From: Sulfurovum sp. TSL6
Lineage (GTDB): Bacteria; Campylobacterota; Campylobacteria; Campylobacterales; Sulfurovaceae
Direction of reading: 5' to 3'
Length of the DNA: 64,000 nt
Assembly: GCF_019972115.1 (NCBI RefSeq)
Contig: NZ_BPFJ01000001.1
Coordinates: forward strand, 1-64,000
Notes under the pieces: model-generated
Database searches by the model: none
What the model saw: the letters and a program-made list of their open reading frames with translations, nothing else
Told to the model about the DNA's origin: nothing
In this document: positions 36,453 through 46,556 of the stretch, piece by piece
Position numbering within the stretch: position 1 is the stretch's first letter
How the letters are laid out: every line of letters begins with the position of its first letter
Made by a program: the position numbers and the translations under genes

Positions 36453-36458
36453 TATATT
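36453..36458 (+). promoter_or_regulatory. -10 box for dnaE
   Basis: TATATT in CTTTGTTATATTAGGC, 26 bp before the dnaE ATG. Confidence 0.5.
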
Positions 36459-36484
36459 AGGCTCAATATTTCTAAAGGTCACAT

Positions 36485-39400
36485 ATGTCAGAAGAACCAA
36501 AAGCAAAACCGCAATTTACACATCTTCACTTACATACTGAATACTCGCTGCTTGATGGTGCGAATAAGATCAAAGCACTTGCGCAGAAGATCAAAGAGCA
36601 GGGCATGACCTCTGTAGCCATGACAGACCATGGTAATATGTTCGGTACCATTGATTTTTATAACACCATGCGTAAGGAAGGGATCAAACCTATCATTGGA
36701 ATGGAAGCGTATGTACACAACCAGGAGGAGTTGGGTGACAAATCTGTGCGTCAGCGTTTTCACCTTTGTCTCTATGCTAAAAATGATGTCGGTTACAAAA
36801 ACCTGATGTACCTGAGCTCACGTGCCTATATCGACGGATTTTACTATTACCCACGTATCAATTGGGATCTTCTTAAAGAGAACAGTGAAGGGCTTATCTG
36901 TTCTTCTGCCTGTTTGCAAGGAGAAGTCAACTGGCATATGAACCTTTCAGAGAGAAATAAGAAGTTTGGCGCTAAAGGGTATGAGGAAGCAAAAAAAGTG
37001 GCCTTAAAATACCAAGATGTCTTTGGTGATGACTTTTACCTTGAGTTGATGCGTCACGGTATCGGGGATCAGCATCGTATAGACAAGCAGATCATACAAC
37101 TCTCACAAGAGACCGGTATTAAGATAGTGGCAACTAATGATACGCACTATACAGAACAAAAAGATGCAGATGCACATGAAGCATTCATGTGTATCGCAAT
37201 GAACAAACTCTATGATGATCCTAACCGTTTACGTCATTCGGTCCATGAGTTTTATGTGAAATCACCAGAGCAGATGGCAGAACTTTTTGCAGATATCCCT
37301 GAAGCCATTGAAAGTACACAGGAGATCGCGGATAAATGTAATTTGGAGATCAAACTGGGTGATCCTACACCTCCTAACTTTAAATTTGCAAGAGAACGTG
37401 CAGCAGAGTCGGGCATCAGTATGCCTGAACCGGACACAGAGTATTCCTTGGAGAATGACAAAGTCCTTTTTATAGAAGAGTCTAAAAGAGGCCTTGAAGA
37501 ACGTCTCAAGATTGTACCTGAAGAGAAACATGAAGAGTACAGAGACAGACTCCAAGTGGAGATAGATATCATCAACAATATGAAGTTCCCTGGATATATG
37601 CTTATCGTTTGGGATTTTGTGGATGCAGCGAAGCAGATGGGGATACCCGTAGGGCCCGGACGTGGTTCTGCAGCTGGATCCCTGGTAGCCTACTCTTTGG
37701 GTATTACAGATATAGACCCGATGCCTTATGGATTGCTCTTTGAGCGTTTCTTGAATCCTGAACGTATCTCTATGCCGGATATCGATATGGACTTCTGCCA
37801 GGCAAGACGTCAAGAGATACTTGACTATGTGGTGGAGAAGTATGGGCGTGTGAACGTTGCACAGATCATCACCTTTGGTAAATTATTGGCAAAAGGGGTG
37901 ATACGTGATGTTGCACGTGTACTTGACATGCCTTACTCCAAAGCAGATGCAATGGCCAAACTTATCCCGGATGAACTGGGGATAGATCTGAAAAACTCTT
38001 ACGAAAAAGAACCGAAGATTAATGAGCTGTTAGAGAGTGATCCTCAGGCAAAACGTACCTGGGAGTATGCATTGGCGCTTGAAGGACTGAACCGTAATGC
38101 AGGAACACATGCTGCGGGTGTGGTTATCTCCAATGAACCGCTTTGGCAAAAAACACCCTTATTCAAACCTACGGGACTTGATACGCTTGCAACACAGTAC
38201 TCCGGTAAGTATGTTGAAGATGTGGATCTCATCAAGTTTGACTTTTTGGGGCTCAAAACACTTACCGTCATAGAAGAAGCTCTACAGCTTGTGGAAAAGA
38301 GACATGGCAAGCGTATTAATTTTGTTGAAGAGAATATTGAAGACAAAGAAGTGTATGACTACATCAGTACAGGTGAGACTCTTGGACTGTTCCAGATAGA
38401 ATCAGCTGGTATGCAGGATTTGGCCAAAAAACTTAAGCCAAACGGTTTTGAAGATGTTATTGCGATGCTTGCACTTTATCGTCCGGGACCGATGGAGTCA
38501 GGGATGCTAGATGACTTTGTCGAGCGTAAGCACGGTCGGGCAGAAATCACTTATGCTTTTCCTGAACTTGAGCCTATCCTCAAACCAACTTATGGGGTTA
38601 TTGTGTATCAGGAACAGGTTATGCAGATCGTGCAGACCATTGGTGGATTTAGTCTTGGGGGTGCGGACCTGGTACGTAGGGCGATGGGTAAGAAGATCAA
38701 AGAAGAGATGGATAAACTCAAAGGGCAGTTTGCCGATGGTGCTGCCCAAAAAGGCTTTGACAGAGAAAAAGCAGCAGATCTTTTTGATCTTATCGTAAAG
38801 TTTGCAGGCTATGGTTTTAACAAATCTCACTCTGCTGCGTACGCGATGATCACCTTTTATACTTCTTACTTGAAGCATTATTATCCTACAGAGTTCATGG
38901 CGGCTATCCTAACACTGGAAAAGAACAATACAGACAAAGTGGTAAAATACGTAGATGAACTCAAACGTATGGGTATTAAACTTCTTCCACCTGACATTAA
39001 CCGTTCAGGGCTTGTGTTTGAAGCACGTAAGATTGATGATGATGAGGTTGTTATGTTCGGTATGGGTGCCATCAAAGGTGCAGGTGATATCGCGATTAAA
39101 ACGATGCTTGAAGCAAGGAAAGAGGGAGAGTTCAAAGACTTTTCAGATTTTGTCTCACGTATAGACTCAAGCAAAGTCAATAAAAAGGTCATTGAATCAC
39201 TGATCAAGGCAGGAGCCCTTGACAGCTTTGGCTACAGTCGTAAAGCGATGCTTTCACAGATAGAAGATATCATAGAGACAGCGAAAAAAGCAGGGGATGC
39301 CAAGAAACAAGCTGTAGGTTCACTGTTTGGAGAGGGTGCTGAGATGACCTCTGTCACTTTAGAACTTTCTCATATGGCGGAGTTTGAACCTATGGAAATT

Positions 39401-40054
39401 CTGGAGATGGAAAAAGAATCATTAGGTTTCTATGTTTCAGGTCACCCGCTGGATAAATACCGTGAAACACTGGATGAGATCAGCTACACACTCAGTTCAG
39501 AGATAGATGATCTAGCGGATGGATCACAGGCCATGTTCATAGGTAAAATTGAAGAAATTACGCAGAAGATAAGTAAAAAAGGTAACAAGTTCGGTATCGC
39601 CAATATCATGGATCTACACGGTAACATCGAACTGATGCTTTTTGAAAACCGTCTTAAAGAACTGGAAGAAGATTTCGATCTTAGCAAACCCATTGCTTTT
39701 AAAGTGAAGATCACTAAAGACGGTGACTTTACACGTATGAATATATTGAAAATTTCAAGTATGAAAGATGCGAAGAAAACGAAAGTCAAAGTGGAAAAAG
39801 AGGTCAAACATGTGGAAGAGCCTGTGCAACCCCCACTTATCCTCTCACTTAACCTCATGCCTGATGCAAAGATCGTCGAAGAATTGATGTGTCTGGTCGA
39901 TAAATACCCAGGAAAACGACCATTAGAACTTCATATCAAGTCGAAACTTGCAGATGTAGTGATAGAATCTAAAATGAAAGTGAGTGAACTTATTATGGAA
40001 GAGGCGAAAGAACTCGGGGTTTATTTGGAAGAATCTTTAGCTGTCGAAGGATAA
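36485..40054 (+). CDS. dnaE: DNA polymerase III alpha subunit
   Basis: Replicative polymerase, 1,189 residues. N-terminal PHP domain begins FTHLHLHTEYSLLDGANKI. The polymerase active-site aspartates lie in SMPDIDMDFCQARRQEILDYV (about 430-450), with the GPGRGSAAGSLVAY motif before it. The HhH and OB-fold tail (AMFIGKIEEITQKISKKG, about 1015) follow. Own promoter; a 42-bp gap leads to the rhodanese gene in the same direction. Complete and normal for the DnaE1 type of Campylobacterota. Confidence 0.97.
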   Translation: MSEEPKAKPQFTHLHLHTEYSLLDGANKIKALAQKIKEQGMTSVAMTDHGNMFGTIDFYNTMRKEGIKPIIGMEAYVHNQEELGDKSVRQRFHLCLYAKNDVGYKNLMYLSSRAYIDGFYYYPRINWDLLKENSEGLICSSACLQGEVNWHMNLSERNKKFGAKGYEEAKKVALKYQDVFGDDFYLELMRHGIGDQHRIDKQIIQLSQETGIKIVATNDTHYTEQKDADAHEAFMCIAMNKLYDDPNRLRHSVHEFYVKSPEQMAELFADIPEAIESTQEIADKCNLEIKLGDPTPPNFKFARERAAESGISMPEPDTEYSLENDKVLFIEESKRGLEERLKIVPEEKHEEYRDRLQVEIDIINNMKFPGYMLIVWDFVDAAKQMGIPVGPGRGSAAGSLVAYSLGITDIDPMPYGLLFERFLNPERISMPDIDMDFCQARRQEILDYVVEKYGRVNVAQIITFGKLLAKGVIRDVARVLDMPYSKADAMAKLIPDELGIDLKNSYEKEPKINELLESDPQAKRTWEYALALEGLNRNAGTHAAGVVISNEPLWQKTPLFKPTGLDTLATQYSGKYVEDVDLIKFDFLGLKTLTVIEEALQLVEKRHGKRINFVEENIEDKEVYDYISTGETLGLFQIESAGMQDLAKKLKPNGFEDVIAMLALYRPGPMESGMLDDFVERKHGRAEITYAFPELEPILKPTYGVIVYQEQVMQIVQTIGGFSLGGADLVRRAMGKKIKEEMDKLKGQFADGAAQKGFDREKAADLFDLIVKFAGYGFNKSHSAAYAMITFYTSYLKHYYPTEFMAAILTLEKNNTDKVVKYVDELKRMGIKLLPPDINRSGLVFEARKIDDDEVVMFGMGAIKGAGDIAIKTMLEARKEGEFKDFSDFVSRIDSSKVNKKVIESLIKAGALDSFGYSRKAMLSQIEDIIETAKKAGDAKKQAVGSLFGEGAEMTSVTLELSHMAEFEPMEILEMEKESLGFYVSGHPLDKYRETLDEISYTLSSEIDDLADGSQAMFIGKIEEITQKISKKGNKFGIANIMDLHGNIELMLFENRLKELEEDFDLSKPIAFKVKITKDGDFTRMNILKISSMKDAKKTKVKVEKEVKHVEEPVQPPLILSLNLMPDAKIVEELMCLVDKYPGKRPLELHIKSKLADVVIESKMKVSELIMEEAKELGVYLEESLAVEG

Positions 40055-40096
40055 ACGCTTTTAAATAAACATGTTTATAATGCAAAGGGAAACAGT

Positions 40097-40807
40097 ATGC
40101 TCAGAAATATATTAGTGGTTTTATTTTTATTCACTTTTGCGTTTGCAGAAAAAAATGCAGTTATGATACACGCACATAGTATTGACATTAGCTACACTTC
40201 AGAAGATGGGAAAGTCAAAAAAACGACAATAGCCAGAGACTCAGACTTAAGATGTCGCAAGATACCTTTTAATGCAAGAGAGTATTGGGATGGTTCGTAT
40301 GCCAGTAGAGATGTGGCAGAATATTGTAAAAAAACATTTATTACTGCTGCAGGAAAACTTTCTCCGATGAAGATCCATAAAGACATTGAAACTTTTGGAG
40401 AGCTTGAAGTATTGGAGTTTCTTGAAGAGATGCAGGATGACAAGGAGATGTTATTCGTTGACAGCAGAAAAACACAATGGTTTGAAAGTTTGACCATACC
40501 TTCGGCGATCAATATCCCTTTTATCTACTTTACTGAACGAAATAAGTGGATCGAAGAGAAGAAAGAAACACTTAAACGTTTTGGGGTTAAAGGTGACAAA
40601 ACACCTTATGATTTTTCAAAAGCCAAGACTATCCTCTTTTTTTGTAATGGTGTGTGGTGCAGACAGTCACCACAGATGATAGAGGCTCTTTTAGAGTTAG
40701 GATACCCACCTAAAAAGATGAAGTGGTATCGTGGAGGTATGCAAAGCTGGTTGAGTGTCGGTATGACCTCTACACGGACAGCAGAGTCACGAGTTAACGA
40801 TAATTAA
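40097..40807 (+). CDS. Exported rhodanese-like protein
   Basis: 236 residues with a signal peptide (RNILVVLFLFTFAFA). A rhodanese domain occupies about residues 105-225: LFVDSRKTQWFESLTIPSAINIPF is the first conserved region and FFCNGVWCRQSPQM contains the active-site loop with the nucleophilic cysteine of CNGVWCR. The N-terminal ~100 residues are not recognised. A periplasmic sulfur carrier or transferase role would fit a sulfur-oxidising host, but this is inference. It may be cotranscribed with dnaE. Confidence 0.82.
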   Translation: MLRNILVVLFLFTFAFAEKNAVMIHAHSIDISYTSEDGKVKKTTIARDSDLRCRKIPFNAREYWDGSYASRDVAEYCKKTFITAAGKLSPMKIHKDIETFGELEVLEFLEEMQDDKEMLFVDSRKTQWFESLTIPSAINIPFIYFTERNKWIEEKKETLKRFGVKGDKTPYDFSKAKTILFFCNGVWCRQSPQMIEALLELGYPPKKMKWYRGGMQSWLSVGMTSTRTAESRVNDN

Positions 40808-40892
40808 TGTTAGGTAATCATGATGAAAGAGTATTGTAAGTTGTTAGTTAAGGTTATATAAAACCTTTAATCTTATTTTTATTTATATGCAT

Positions 40893-40898
40893 TATAAT
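40893..40898 (+). promoter_or_regulatory. -10 box for the DUF302 gene
   Basis: TATAAT in GCATTATAATTGGTGC, 29 bp before the ATG; RBS AAAGGAC follows. Confidence 0.55.
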
Positions 40899-40926
40899 TG
40901 GTGCTTATTCATACTAAAGGACAACA

Positions 40927-41535
40927 ATGAAATTTATTAAGGGTTTGTTTACATTTGTAGGCGCAGTAGTTGTGATCGGTTTTATTTTCGCATTCGTGAA
41001 GTTTGATCTGGGTACAAGGATCGGACAGGTAAGCAAGCTTGATCCTCAGGCATTACCCGAGTATATGAAAATGTTTGACAAAGTTCTCATAACAGGAGAT
41101 CCTGCTAAAGGGATGATCCGTAAAGTAAAGATGGTCATCCCCGAAGGTATGAGCAAACAAGAAGCATTTGAGAATGCTTTAGAGATCATGGATGAAACAG
41201 CAGGTGAGTTTGGTATGGCATTGGTAGACAGTAAAACGATGCCTAGAAATGGCAAGTTGTTCAAAAACGGTGGGCTTCTTACCCACATTCGTTCCTATTG
41301 TTCTCCTTATATCGCAGATATATTTTTAGCACATTCAGCTGAGTTCATTGGTTTTATGCCATGTAGAATTGGTTTCGTTGAAGAGCCAAATGGAGACATC
41401 TATATCTATACGATGAGTATGGAACTAATGATCAATGGTGGTTATGTGTTAGAACCTAAACTTCTTAAGCTTGCAAATGAAGTAAGAACAGGTATGTATA
41501 CGATGATGGAAAATGCTGCTGCTGGAGAGTGGTGA
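40927..41535 (+). CDS. DUF302 family membrane-anchored protein
   Basis: 202 residues. One N-terminal membrane segment (LFTFVGAVVVIGFIFAFVKF) serves as an anchor or uncleaved signal. The DUF302 core is at about 80-185, with the characteristic FMPCRIGFVEEPNGDIYIYTM strand-loop-strand near residue 140. DUF302 has no established biochemical role. The gene is related in fold to the repeated modules of the large exported protein at 24-27 kb. Strong terminator downstream, so monocistronic. Confidence 0.78.
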   Translation: MKFIKGLFTFVGAVVVIGFIFAFVKFDLGTRIGQVSKLDPQALPEYMKMFDKVLITGDPAKGMIRKVKMVIPEGMSKQEAFENALEIMDETAGEFGMALVDSKTMPRNGKLFKNGGLLTHIRSYCSPYIADIFLAHSAEFIGFMPCRIGFVEEPNGDIYIYTMSMELMINGGYVLEPKLLKLANEVRTGMYTMMENAAAGEW

Positions 41536-41546
41536 CCTCCTCTTTT

Positions 41547-41585
41547 AAGGAATGCTTACACTTTTAGGGTGTAAGTATATTCCTT
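41547..41585 (+). terminator. Terminator after DUF302 gene
   Basis: AAGGAAT-g-CTTACAC ... GTGTAAG-tat-ATTCCTT forms a long, slightly bulged hairpin followed by TTGATCC. Confidence 0.75.
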
Positions 41586-41633
41586 TTGATCCACAACACC
41601 TTATATCGATAGGCTGTTTATTGTATATTGTGA

Positions 41634-41639
41634 TATAAT
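41634..41639 (+). promoter_or_regulatory. -10 box
   Basis: TATAAT in TTGTGATATAATCATCC, 31 bp before the ATG at 41670. Confidence 0.55.
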
Positions 41640-41669
41640 CATCCGCTAGAAAACGCAATGAGGAATTTT

Positions 41670-42116
41670 ATGTCTACTTTAGAAGATGAAAAAGCATTTA
41701 GTCTCTTAGAACAAGCAGTCTATCGGGCTCAGGATTTACTTCAAAAAACAAAAAACTTTCAACCCTTTTTGCTGTTACTAAATGATGCGGCTGAAGTCGA
41801 ACTTTTCGAAAATGAAGTGAAAGATACCAATGAGAGTTATGCCTTATTGGAAGATACATTAAAGAAACGTATCAAAGAAGGTGATGTAGATGTGATGGTA
41901 CTTGTGGTTGACACACTCATACCTGAAAAGTTTGTTCAAGATGTTCCAAGTGGTATACGATTGCATTTAGAAGAAAAAAGTCAAATAAACAAGAAGATCG
42001 CTGCAAGATTTCTATATGTACCTTATGAACTATGTAGAGTAGGAGATGGTGAAATGTTTGTGAAGCTTCACAATCCGATACCGGTAGGATTTCCCGCGGA
42101 ATATATTGTCAGCTAA
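41670..42116 (+). CDS. Hypothetical protein
   Basis: 148 residues, not recognised. ATG 41670 is chosen because GAGGAA lies at RBS distance; an in-frame ATG at 41658 overlaps that RBS. It is a soluble alpha/beta-looking protein: N-terminal helices (DEKAFSLLEQAVYRAQDLLQ), a strand-rich middle (VDVMVLVVDTLIPEKFV), and a C-terminal segment (ARFLYVPYELCRVGDGEMFVKLHNPIPVGFPAEYI). No signal peptide. Isolated between a terminator and the icd promoter. Function unknown. Confidence 0.65.
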   Translation: MSTLEDEKAFSLLEQAVYRAQDLLQKTKNFQPFLLLLNDAAEVELFENEVKDTNESYALLEDTLKKRIKEGDVDVMVLVVDTLIPEKFVQDVPSGIRLHLEEKSQINKKIAARFLYVPYELCRVGDGEMFVKLHNPIPVGFPAEYIVS

Positions 42117-42227
42117 ATGTCTTTAGAATTCGGATAAATCGTTTATTTAACTATATAAAGAACAAAATTTGTGTAGTATAGAAACAAATAAATAATATAA
42201 CTTTTTGATAACACCCCATTTCAATCC

Positions 42228-42233
42228 TATAAT
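42228..42233 (+). promoter_or_regulatory. -10 box for icd
   Basis: TATAAT in AATCCTATAATACTAAAG; leader of about 45 nt before the icd ATG with RBS AAGGAAC. Confidence 0.55.
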
Positions 42234-42284
42234 ACTAAAGTAGTGCTACAATCTTTCCATTAATAATCAAACTAAGGAACAGAT

Positions 42285-44465
42285 ATGTCAAACTTACCAA
42301 AAATAATATGGTCAAAAATCGATGAGGCGCCGGCACTTGCTACGTATTCATTGTTACCAATCGTAAACGCGTTTACTCAAGCAGCAGGCGTAGAAGTTGT
42401 AGAGAGTGACATCTCATTAGCAGGAAGAGTACTTGCAGCTATGGGTTTAGCAGAAGATGAACTCTCTAAACTAGGTGAAGTGGTTCTACAACCAGATGGA
42501 AACATCATTAAACTTCCAAACATTTCAGCTTCTGCAGGTCAACTTAAAGATTGTATCGCTGAGCTTCAAGGTCAAGGTTACGATATTCCTAACTACCCTG
42601 AAAATCCAACAACGGATGAAGAGAAAGCTATTCAAGCTAAATATGCTACTTGTTTAGGTTCTGCTGTTAACCCAGTACTTAGAGAAGGAAATTCAGACAG
42701 ACGTGCTGCAAAAGCTGTAAAAAGATTTGCACAGAATAACCCACACAGACTTAAGGCTTTTGCTGAAAACTCAAAAGCATATGTTGCACATATGGAAGGT
42801 AAGGGAGATTTCTACGGAAACGAGAAATCTGTGACTGTGGATAAAGCTCAAAAAGTGACTATCGCTCTTAACGGTAAAGAGTTAACAACTATCGATGCAC
42901 TTGCTGGTGAAGTACTTGATGGTACATTTATGTCAGTTGCTGCACTTAGAGAATTCTATGGTAAAACAATTGAAGATGCAAAAGCAAAAGATCTTATATG
43001 GTCACTTCACTTGAAAGCGACTATGATGAAGATCTCTGACCCAATTATGTTCGGTCACGGATTTGAAATCTTCTTTGCAGATGTATTTGCTAAATATGCA
43101 GACACATTTAAAGAAGTTGGTGTTAATCCTAACATGGGTATGTCTGACCTTGAGAAAAAGATCGCTGGTCACGCTCAAGAAGCTGAGATCAAAGCTGCTT
43201 TCCAAGCAGCAGTTGATGCTGATGCCCCAAAGATCGCAATGGTTGATTCAGATAAAGGTCAAACAAACTTTAACGCATCTAACGATGTAATTATCGATGC
43301 TTCTATGCCTGTAGTAGTTAGAGAAGGTGGTAAACAATGGGACAGAACAGGTGCTGCTCTTGAAACTGTTGCAGTTGTTCCTGATTCTACCTACGCAATG
43401 TTCCACGCTGAAATGGTAGCTGACTGTGTGAAAAACGGTCAATTCGATGTATCTACAATGGGTACAATGCAGAATATCGGTCTTATGGCTCAAAAAGCTG
43501 AAGAGTACGGTTCTCACCCGACTACATTTGAACTAGCTGAAGCTGGTACTGTAACTGTAACAGGTGAAGATGGTGTTCTAATGAGCTTTGAGTGTGAAGC
43601 TGGAGATATTTGGAGAATGGCTAGAACAAAAGATATACCGATCAAAGACTGGGTAAGACTGACTGTTGAGAGAACAAGACTTGAAGGTATCCCTGCAGTA
43701 TTCTGGTTAGATGAAAACAGAGCACACGATGCAGAGCTTATCAAAAAAGTAAATACTTACTTAGCTGATCATGACACGGATGGTTTAGACATTCAATTCA
43801 TGAATGTGACTGATGCGACTAGATTTACAAACACAAGAATAAGAAGAGGTGAAAACACGATCGCTGTAACTGGTAACGTACTTAGAGACCACTTGACTGA
43901 TATGTACCCGATCCTAGAGCTTGGTACTTCAGCTAAAATGCTTTCTATCGTTCCATTGCTTGCTGGTGGAGGATTGTATGAAACTGGTGCTGGTGGATCT
44001 GCTCCTAAGCACGTTGACCAATTCCTTGCAGAGGGTCACTTAAGATGGGATTCATTGGGTGAGTTCTTGGCATTGGCTGAGTCATTAAGATTCATCGGTC
44101 AAAAACATGACGATGCAAAACTTAAAGCACTTACAGAAGCTTTAGATGAAGCAAACAACGGTTACCTTGATAACAGTAAAGAGCCAGGTAGAAAAGTAGG
44201 TCAACCAGATAACAAAGCATCTCACTTCTTCTTGGCACAATACTGGGCAGAAGCACTTGCAAATGGTTCAGATGCTGAACTCGCTGCGAAGTTCGCTCCA
44301 GTGGCTAAAGCACTGAAAGAGAATGAAGAGAAGATCATGGAGGAGCTTCTTGCTGTTGAAGGTCAACCACAAGATGTTGGTGGATACTTCCATCCAAATG
44401 ATGAGTTAGCTGCTAAAGCTATGAGACCATCTGCTACACTTAATGCGATCATTGACGCTATATAA
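42285..44465 (+). CDS. icd: Isocitrate dehydrogenase (NADP), monomeric type
   Basis: 726 residues, the large monomeric IDH family (Icd2-like). Recognisable blocks are KIIWSKIDEAPALATYSLLPIV at the start, LRRGNSDRRAAKAVK-like (here LREGNSDRRAAKAVKRFA), MVDSDKGQTNFNASNDVIIDASMP and YETGAGGSAPKHVDQF. It interconverts isocitrate and 2-oxoglutarate; in an autotrophic Campylobacterota it would run reductively in the reverse TCA cycle. It is separated from mdh by a hairpin-rich 267-bp gap, so cotranscription is uncertain. Confidence 0.96.
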   Translation: MSNLPKIIWSKIDEAPALATYSLLPIVNAFTQAAGVEVVESDISLAGRVLAAMGLAEDELSKLGEVVLQPDGNIIKLPNISASAGQLKDCIAELQGQGYDIPNYPENPTTDEEKAIQAKYATCLGSAVNPVLREGNSDRRAAKAVKRFAQNNPHRLKAFAENSKAYVAHMEGKGDFYGNEKSVTVDKAQKVTIALNGKELTTIDALAGEVLDGTFMSVAALREFYGKTIEDAKAKDLIWSLHLKATMMKISDPIMFGHGFEIFFADVFAKYADTFKEVGVNPNMGMSDLEKKIAGHAQEAEIKAAFQAAVDADAPKIAMVDSDKGQTNFNASNDVIIDASMPVVVREGGKQWDRTGAALETVAVVPDSTYAMFHAEMVADCVKNGQFDVSTMGTMQNIGLMAQKAEEYGSHPTTFELAEAGTVTVTGEDGVLMSFECEAGDIWRMARTKDIPIKDWVRLTVERTRLEGIPAVFWLDENRAHDAELIKKVNTYLADHDTDGLDIQFMNVTDATRFTNTRIRRGENTIAVTGNVLRDHLTDMYPILELGTSAKMLSIVPLLAGGGLYETGAGGSAPKHVDQFLAEGHLRWDSLGEFLALAESLRFIGQKHDDAKLKALTEALDEANNGYLDNSKEPGRKVGQPDNKASHFFLAQYWAEALANGSDAELAAKFAPVAKALKENEEKIMEELLAVEGQPQDVGGYFHPNDELAAKAMRPSATLNAIIDAI

Positions 44466-44478
44466 GTAATGTTCTTCT

Positions 44479-44709
44479 GAGTATTGCATCTTATTTCAGC
44501 AATACTCGTCACTAAAATGTAACAACATTTTAGTATGCTATACACTTCTGCAGAGGGTACACCTCTGCATCACTTCTTAGTATCTAGTGTAAAAAGATAC
44601 TCTTGACACTGATGTGTCATATAACATAGGGTTGATGTAAACCTCTTTTGTTGCAAAGCATAATTGATAATATAGGTTATGAGTTATGTTTTGCTTTGAG
44701 GTCCCCTAT
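44479..44709 (+). other. Hairpin-rich region between icd and mdh
   Basis: Five consecutive perfect inverted repeats: 44479-44507 (9 bp, GAGTATTGC), 44511-44534 (10 bp, ACTAAAATGT), 44549-44569 (8 bp, TGCAGAGG), 44579-44601 (6 bp, AGTATC), 44604-44619 (6 bp, TGACAC). A nested long-range fold follows: ATAGGG 44626-44631 with CCCTAT 44704-44709, CCTC 44642-44645 with GAGG 44698-44701, and GCAAAGCATAA 44653-44663 with TTATGTTTTGC 44684-44694. The first hairpin may terminate icd; the last structure ends just before the mdh RBS and could act as a leader. Confidence 0.6.
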
Positions 44710-44732
44710 AGTTCTCATTTAAAAGGATTGTA

Positions 44733-45686
44733 ATGGTAAAAAAAGGTAAAAAAGTAACGGTTATCGGTGCAGGAAATGTTGGAGCGACCGTAGCATTCAT
44801 TCTTGCAATGAATGGTATGTGTCACCATGTTGTATTAAGAGATAGAAATACTGAGATCGCTAAAGGTAAAGCATTAGATATGTCACAAGCAGCGAATGCT
44901 GCAAGATCACATACCATCGTTTCTGTAGCAGAGGATGCTTCAGGAATGGCAGGATCAGATGTGGTTGTAATCACTGCTGGTAGTCCAAGACTACCAGGAA
45001 TGAGTAGAGATGACCTGCTTATGATCAATGCAGAAATAACAAAAGAAGTAGTGCAGGATGTAAAAAAATATGCACCCGATTCGATTATCATTATGGTTTC
45101 AAATCCTCTTGATGTGATGACCTATGTAGCACTTAAAGAATCAGGTTTCCCAAAAGAAAGAGTTGTTGGAATGGCAGGGATTTTGGATTCTGCAAGAATG
45201 GCACACTTTATTTTTGAAAAAGTGGGTTATGGATCAGGTCAGATTCGTGCTTCTGTGATGGGTGGACACGGAGATGATATGGTGCCTTTACCAAAGTTTT
45301 CTACTGTTGCTGGTGTACCGTTGACTGATATTTTATCTGAGAAAGAAATATGTGAAGTCGTAGAGCGAACAAAACATGGAGGGGCTGAGATTGTCGGTTA
45401 CCTCAAAACAGGATCAGCGTATTATGCCCCAGCAAAATCAACAGCGATCATGGTTGAGGCTATTCTTAAAGATACAAAACAGATCCACCCTTGTGCAGTA
45501 TATTTAGATGGGCATTATGGACATTCTGATGTCGTTTCCGGTGTACCTGTTGCACTTGGTGCAAATGGCGTTGAAAAACTTTTTGAAATGACATTAAATG
45601 ATGATCAAAAAGAAAGATTTGAAAAAAGTGTTGGTTCTGTTAGAAGTATGATCGATGTACTTAAAGATAAGAATTTTTTTGGCTAA
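44733..45686 (+). CDS. mdh: Malate dehydrogenase (LDH-like type)
   Basis: 317 residues. NAD-binding [17 protein letters not shown] at the N-terminus. The substrate loop [13 protein letters not shown] has Arg at the discriminator position, indicating malate/oxaloacetate rather than lactate. Catalytic His lies in [11 protein letters not shown] and the [11 protein letters not shown] motif is present. TCA / reverse TCA enzyme. RBS AAAAGGAT. Followed after 9 bp by the fumarase alpha subunit, so an mdh-fumarase operon. Confidence 0.95.
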   Translation: MVKKGKKVTVIGAGNVGATVAFILAMNGMCHHVVLRDRNTEIAKGKALDMSQAANAARSHTIVSVAEDASGMAGSDVVVITAGSPRLPGMSRDDLLMINAEITKEVVQDVKKYAPDSIIIMVSNPLDVMTYVALKESGFPKERVVGMAGILDSARMAHFIFEKVGYGSGQIRASVMGGHGDDMVPLPKFSTVAGVPLTDILSEKEICEVVERTKHGGAEIVGYLKTGSAYYAPAKSTAIMVEAILKDTKQIHPCAVYLDGHYGHSDVVSGVPVALGANGVEKLFEMTLNDDQKERFEKSVGSVRSMIDVLKDKNFFG

Positions 45687-45695
45687 AGGGTGTAG

Positions 45696-46547
45696 ATGAG
45701 AGAAATTGAATTTGATGTTGTTGTAAAAGCGGTAAAAGATATGATCATGCATTGTGGTACAGATCTACCACAAGATACGTATGATGCACTAGAAGCTGCT
45801 ATGGAGGCTGAAAAGTCACCAGTAAGTAAAGAGGTGATCCGCCAAATACTTGAAAATGCAAACATCGCGAAAGACGAGAAGAGACCACTTTGCCAAGATA
45901 CCGGTTTAGCAGTATTTTTTGTCAATGTTGGGGAAGATGTACGTATTAAGGGTGGCCTTTTAAGAGACGCTATTAATAAAGGAACAGAAGAAGGTTATAC
46001 TGAGGGGTACTTAAGAGCCTCAACATGTGAACCATTCAGTCGTTTGAATTTAAAAGATACAGTAGGATATAACCTTCCGGCTATTGTTCATTTTGATATC
46101 GTAACTGGCGATAAGATCGACATTGAATACGCTGCAAAAGGTGGTGGTTCAGAAAATGTTAGCCGTGCGAAAGTTTTACCTCCCGCTGCTGGCAAAGACG
46201 GAATCGTAGAGTTTGTGAAAGAAGTGATCTCTGATGCAGGAGGAAACCCTTGTCCTCCTATAACAGTAGGTGTAGGAATCGGTGGTACATTCGAAAAAGC
46301 ATGTATCTCTTCTAAACATGCACTCTTTAGAGACTTAGAGACCAAACATGAAGATCCTGAAATGGGTGAACTTGAAGAAAGAATATTGAATGAGATCAAT
46401 AATCTTGGTATCGGTGCTATGGGGATGGGTGGAACAAAAACAGCATTGGCTGTTCATATTGAGTCTAATCCATGTCATATCGCATCGCTTCCTGTTTCTG
46501 TAAATGTTCAGTGTCATTCATCAAGACATACGCATATTACGATATAA
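45696..46547 (+). CDS. Fumarate hydratase class I, alpha subunit
   Basis: 283 residues; N-terminal subunit of the two-subunit, [4Fe-4S], oxygen-sensitive fumarase/L(+)-tartrate dehydratase family. Cluster cysteines are likely those in KRPLCQDTGLAVFF, STCEPFSR and TFEKACISSKHALFRD. The end carries the family motif GIGAMGMGGTKTALAVHIE and PVSVNVQCHSSRHTHI. The neighbourhood (mdh, fumC, sucCD) argues for fumarase over tartrate dehydratase. The ATG of the beta subunit comes 9 bp after the stop. Confidence 0.92.
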   Translation: MREIEFDVVVKAVKDMIMHCGTDLPQDTYDALEAAMEAEKSPVSKEVIRQILENANIAKDEKRPLCQDTGLAVFFVNVGEDVRIKGGLLRDAINKGTEEGYTEGYLRASTCEPFSRLNLKDTVGYNLPAIVHFDIVTGDKIDIEYAAKGGGSENVSRAKVLPPAAGKDGIVEFVKEVISDAGGNPCPPITVGVGIGGTFEKACISSKHALFRDLETKHEDPEMGELEERILNEINNLGIGAMGMGGTKTALAVHIESNPCHIASLPVSVNVQCHSSRHTHITI

Positions 46548-46556
46548 GGGAAATAG

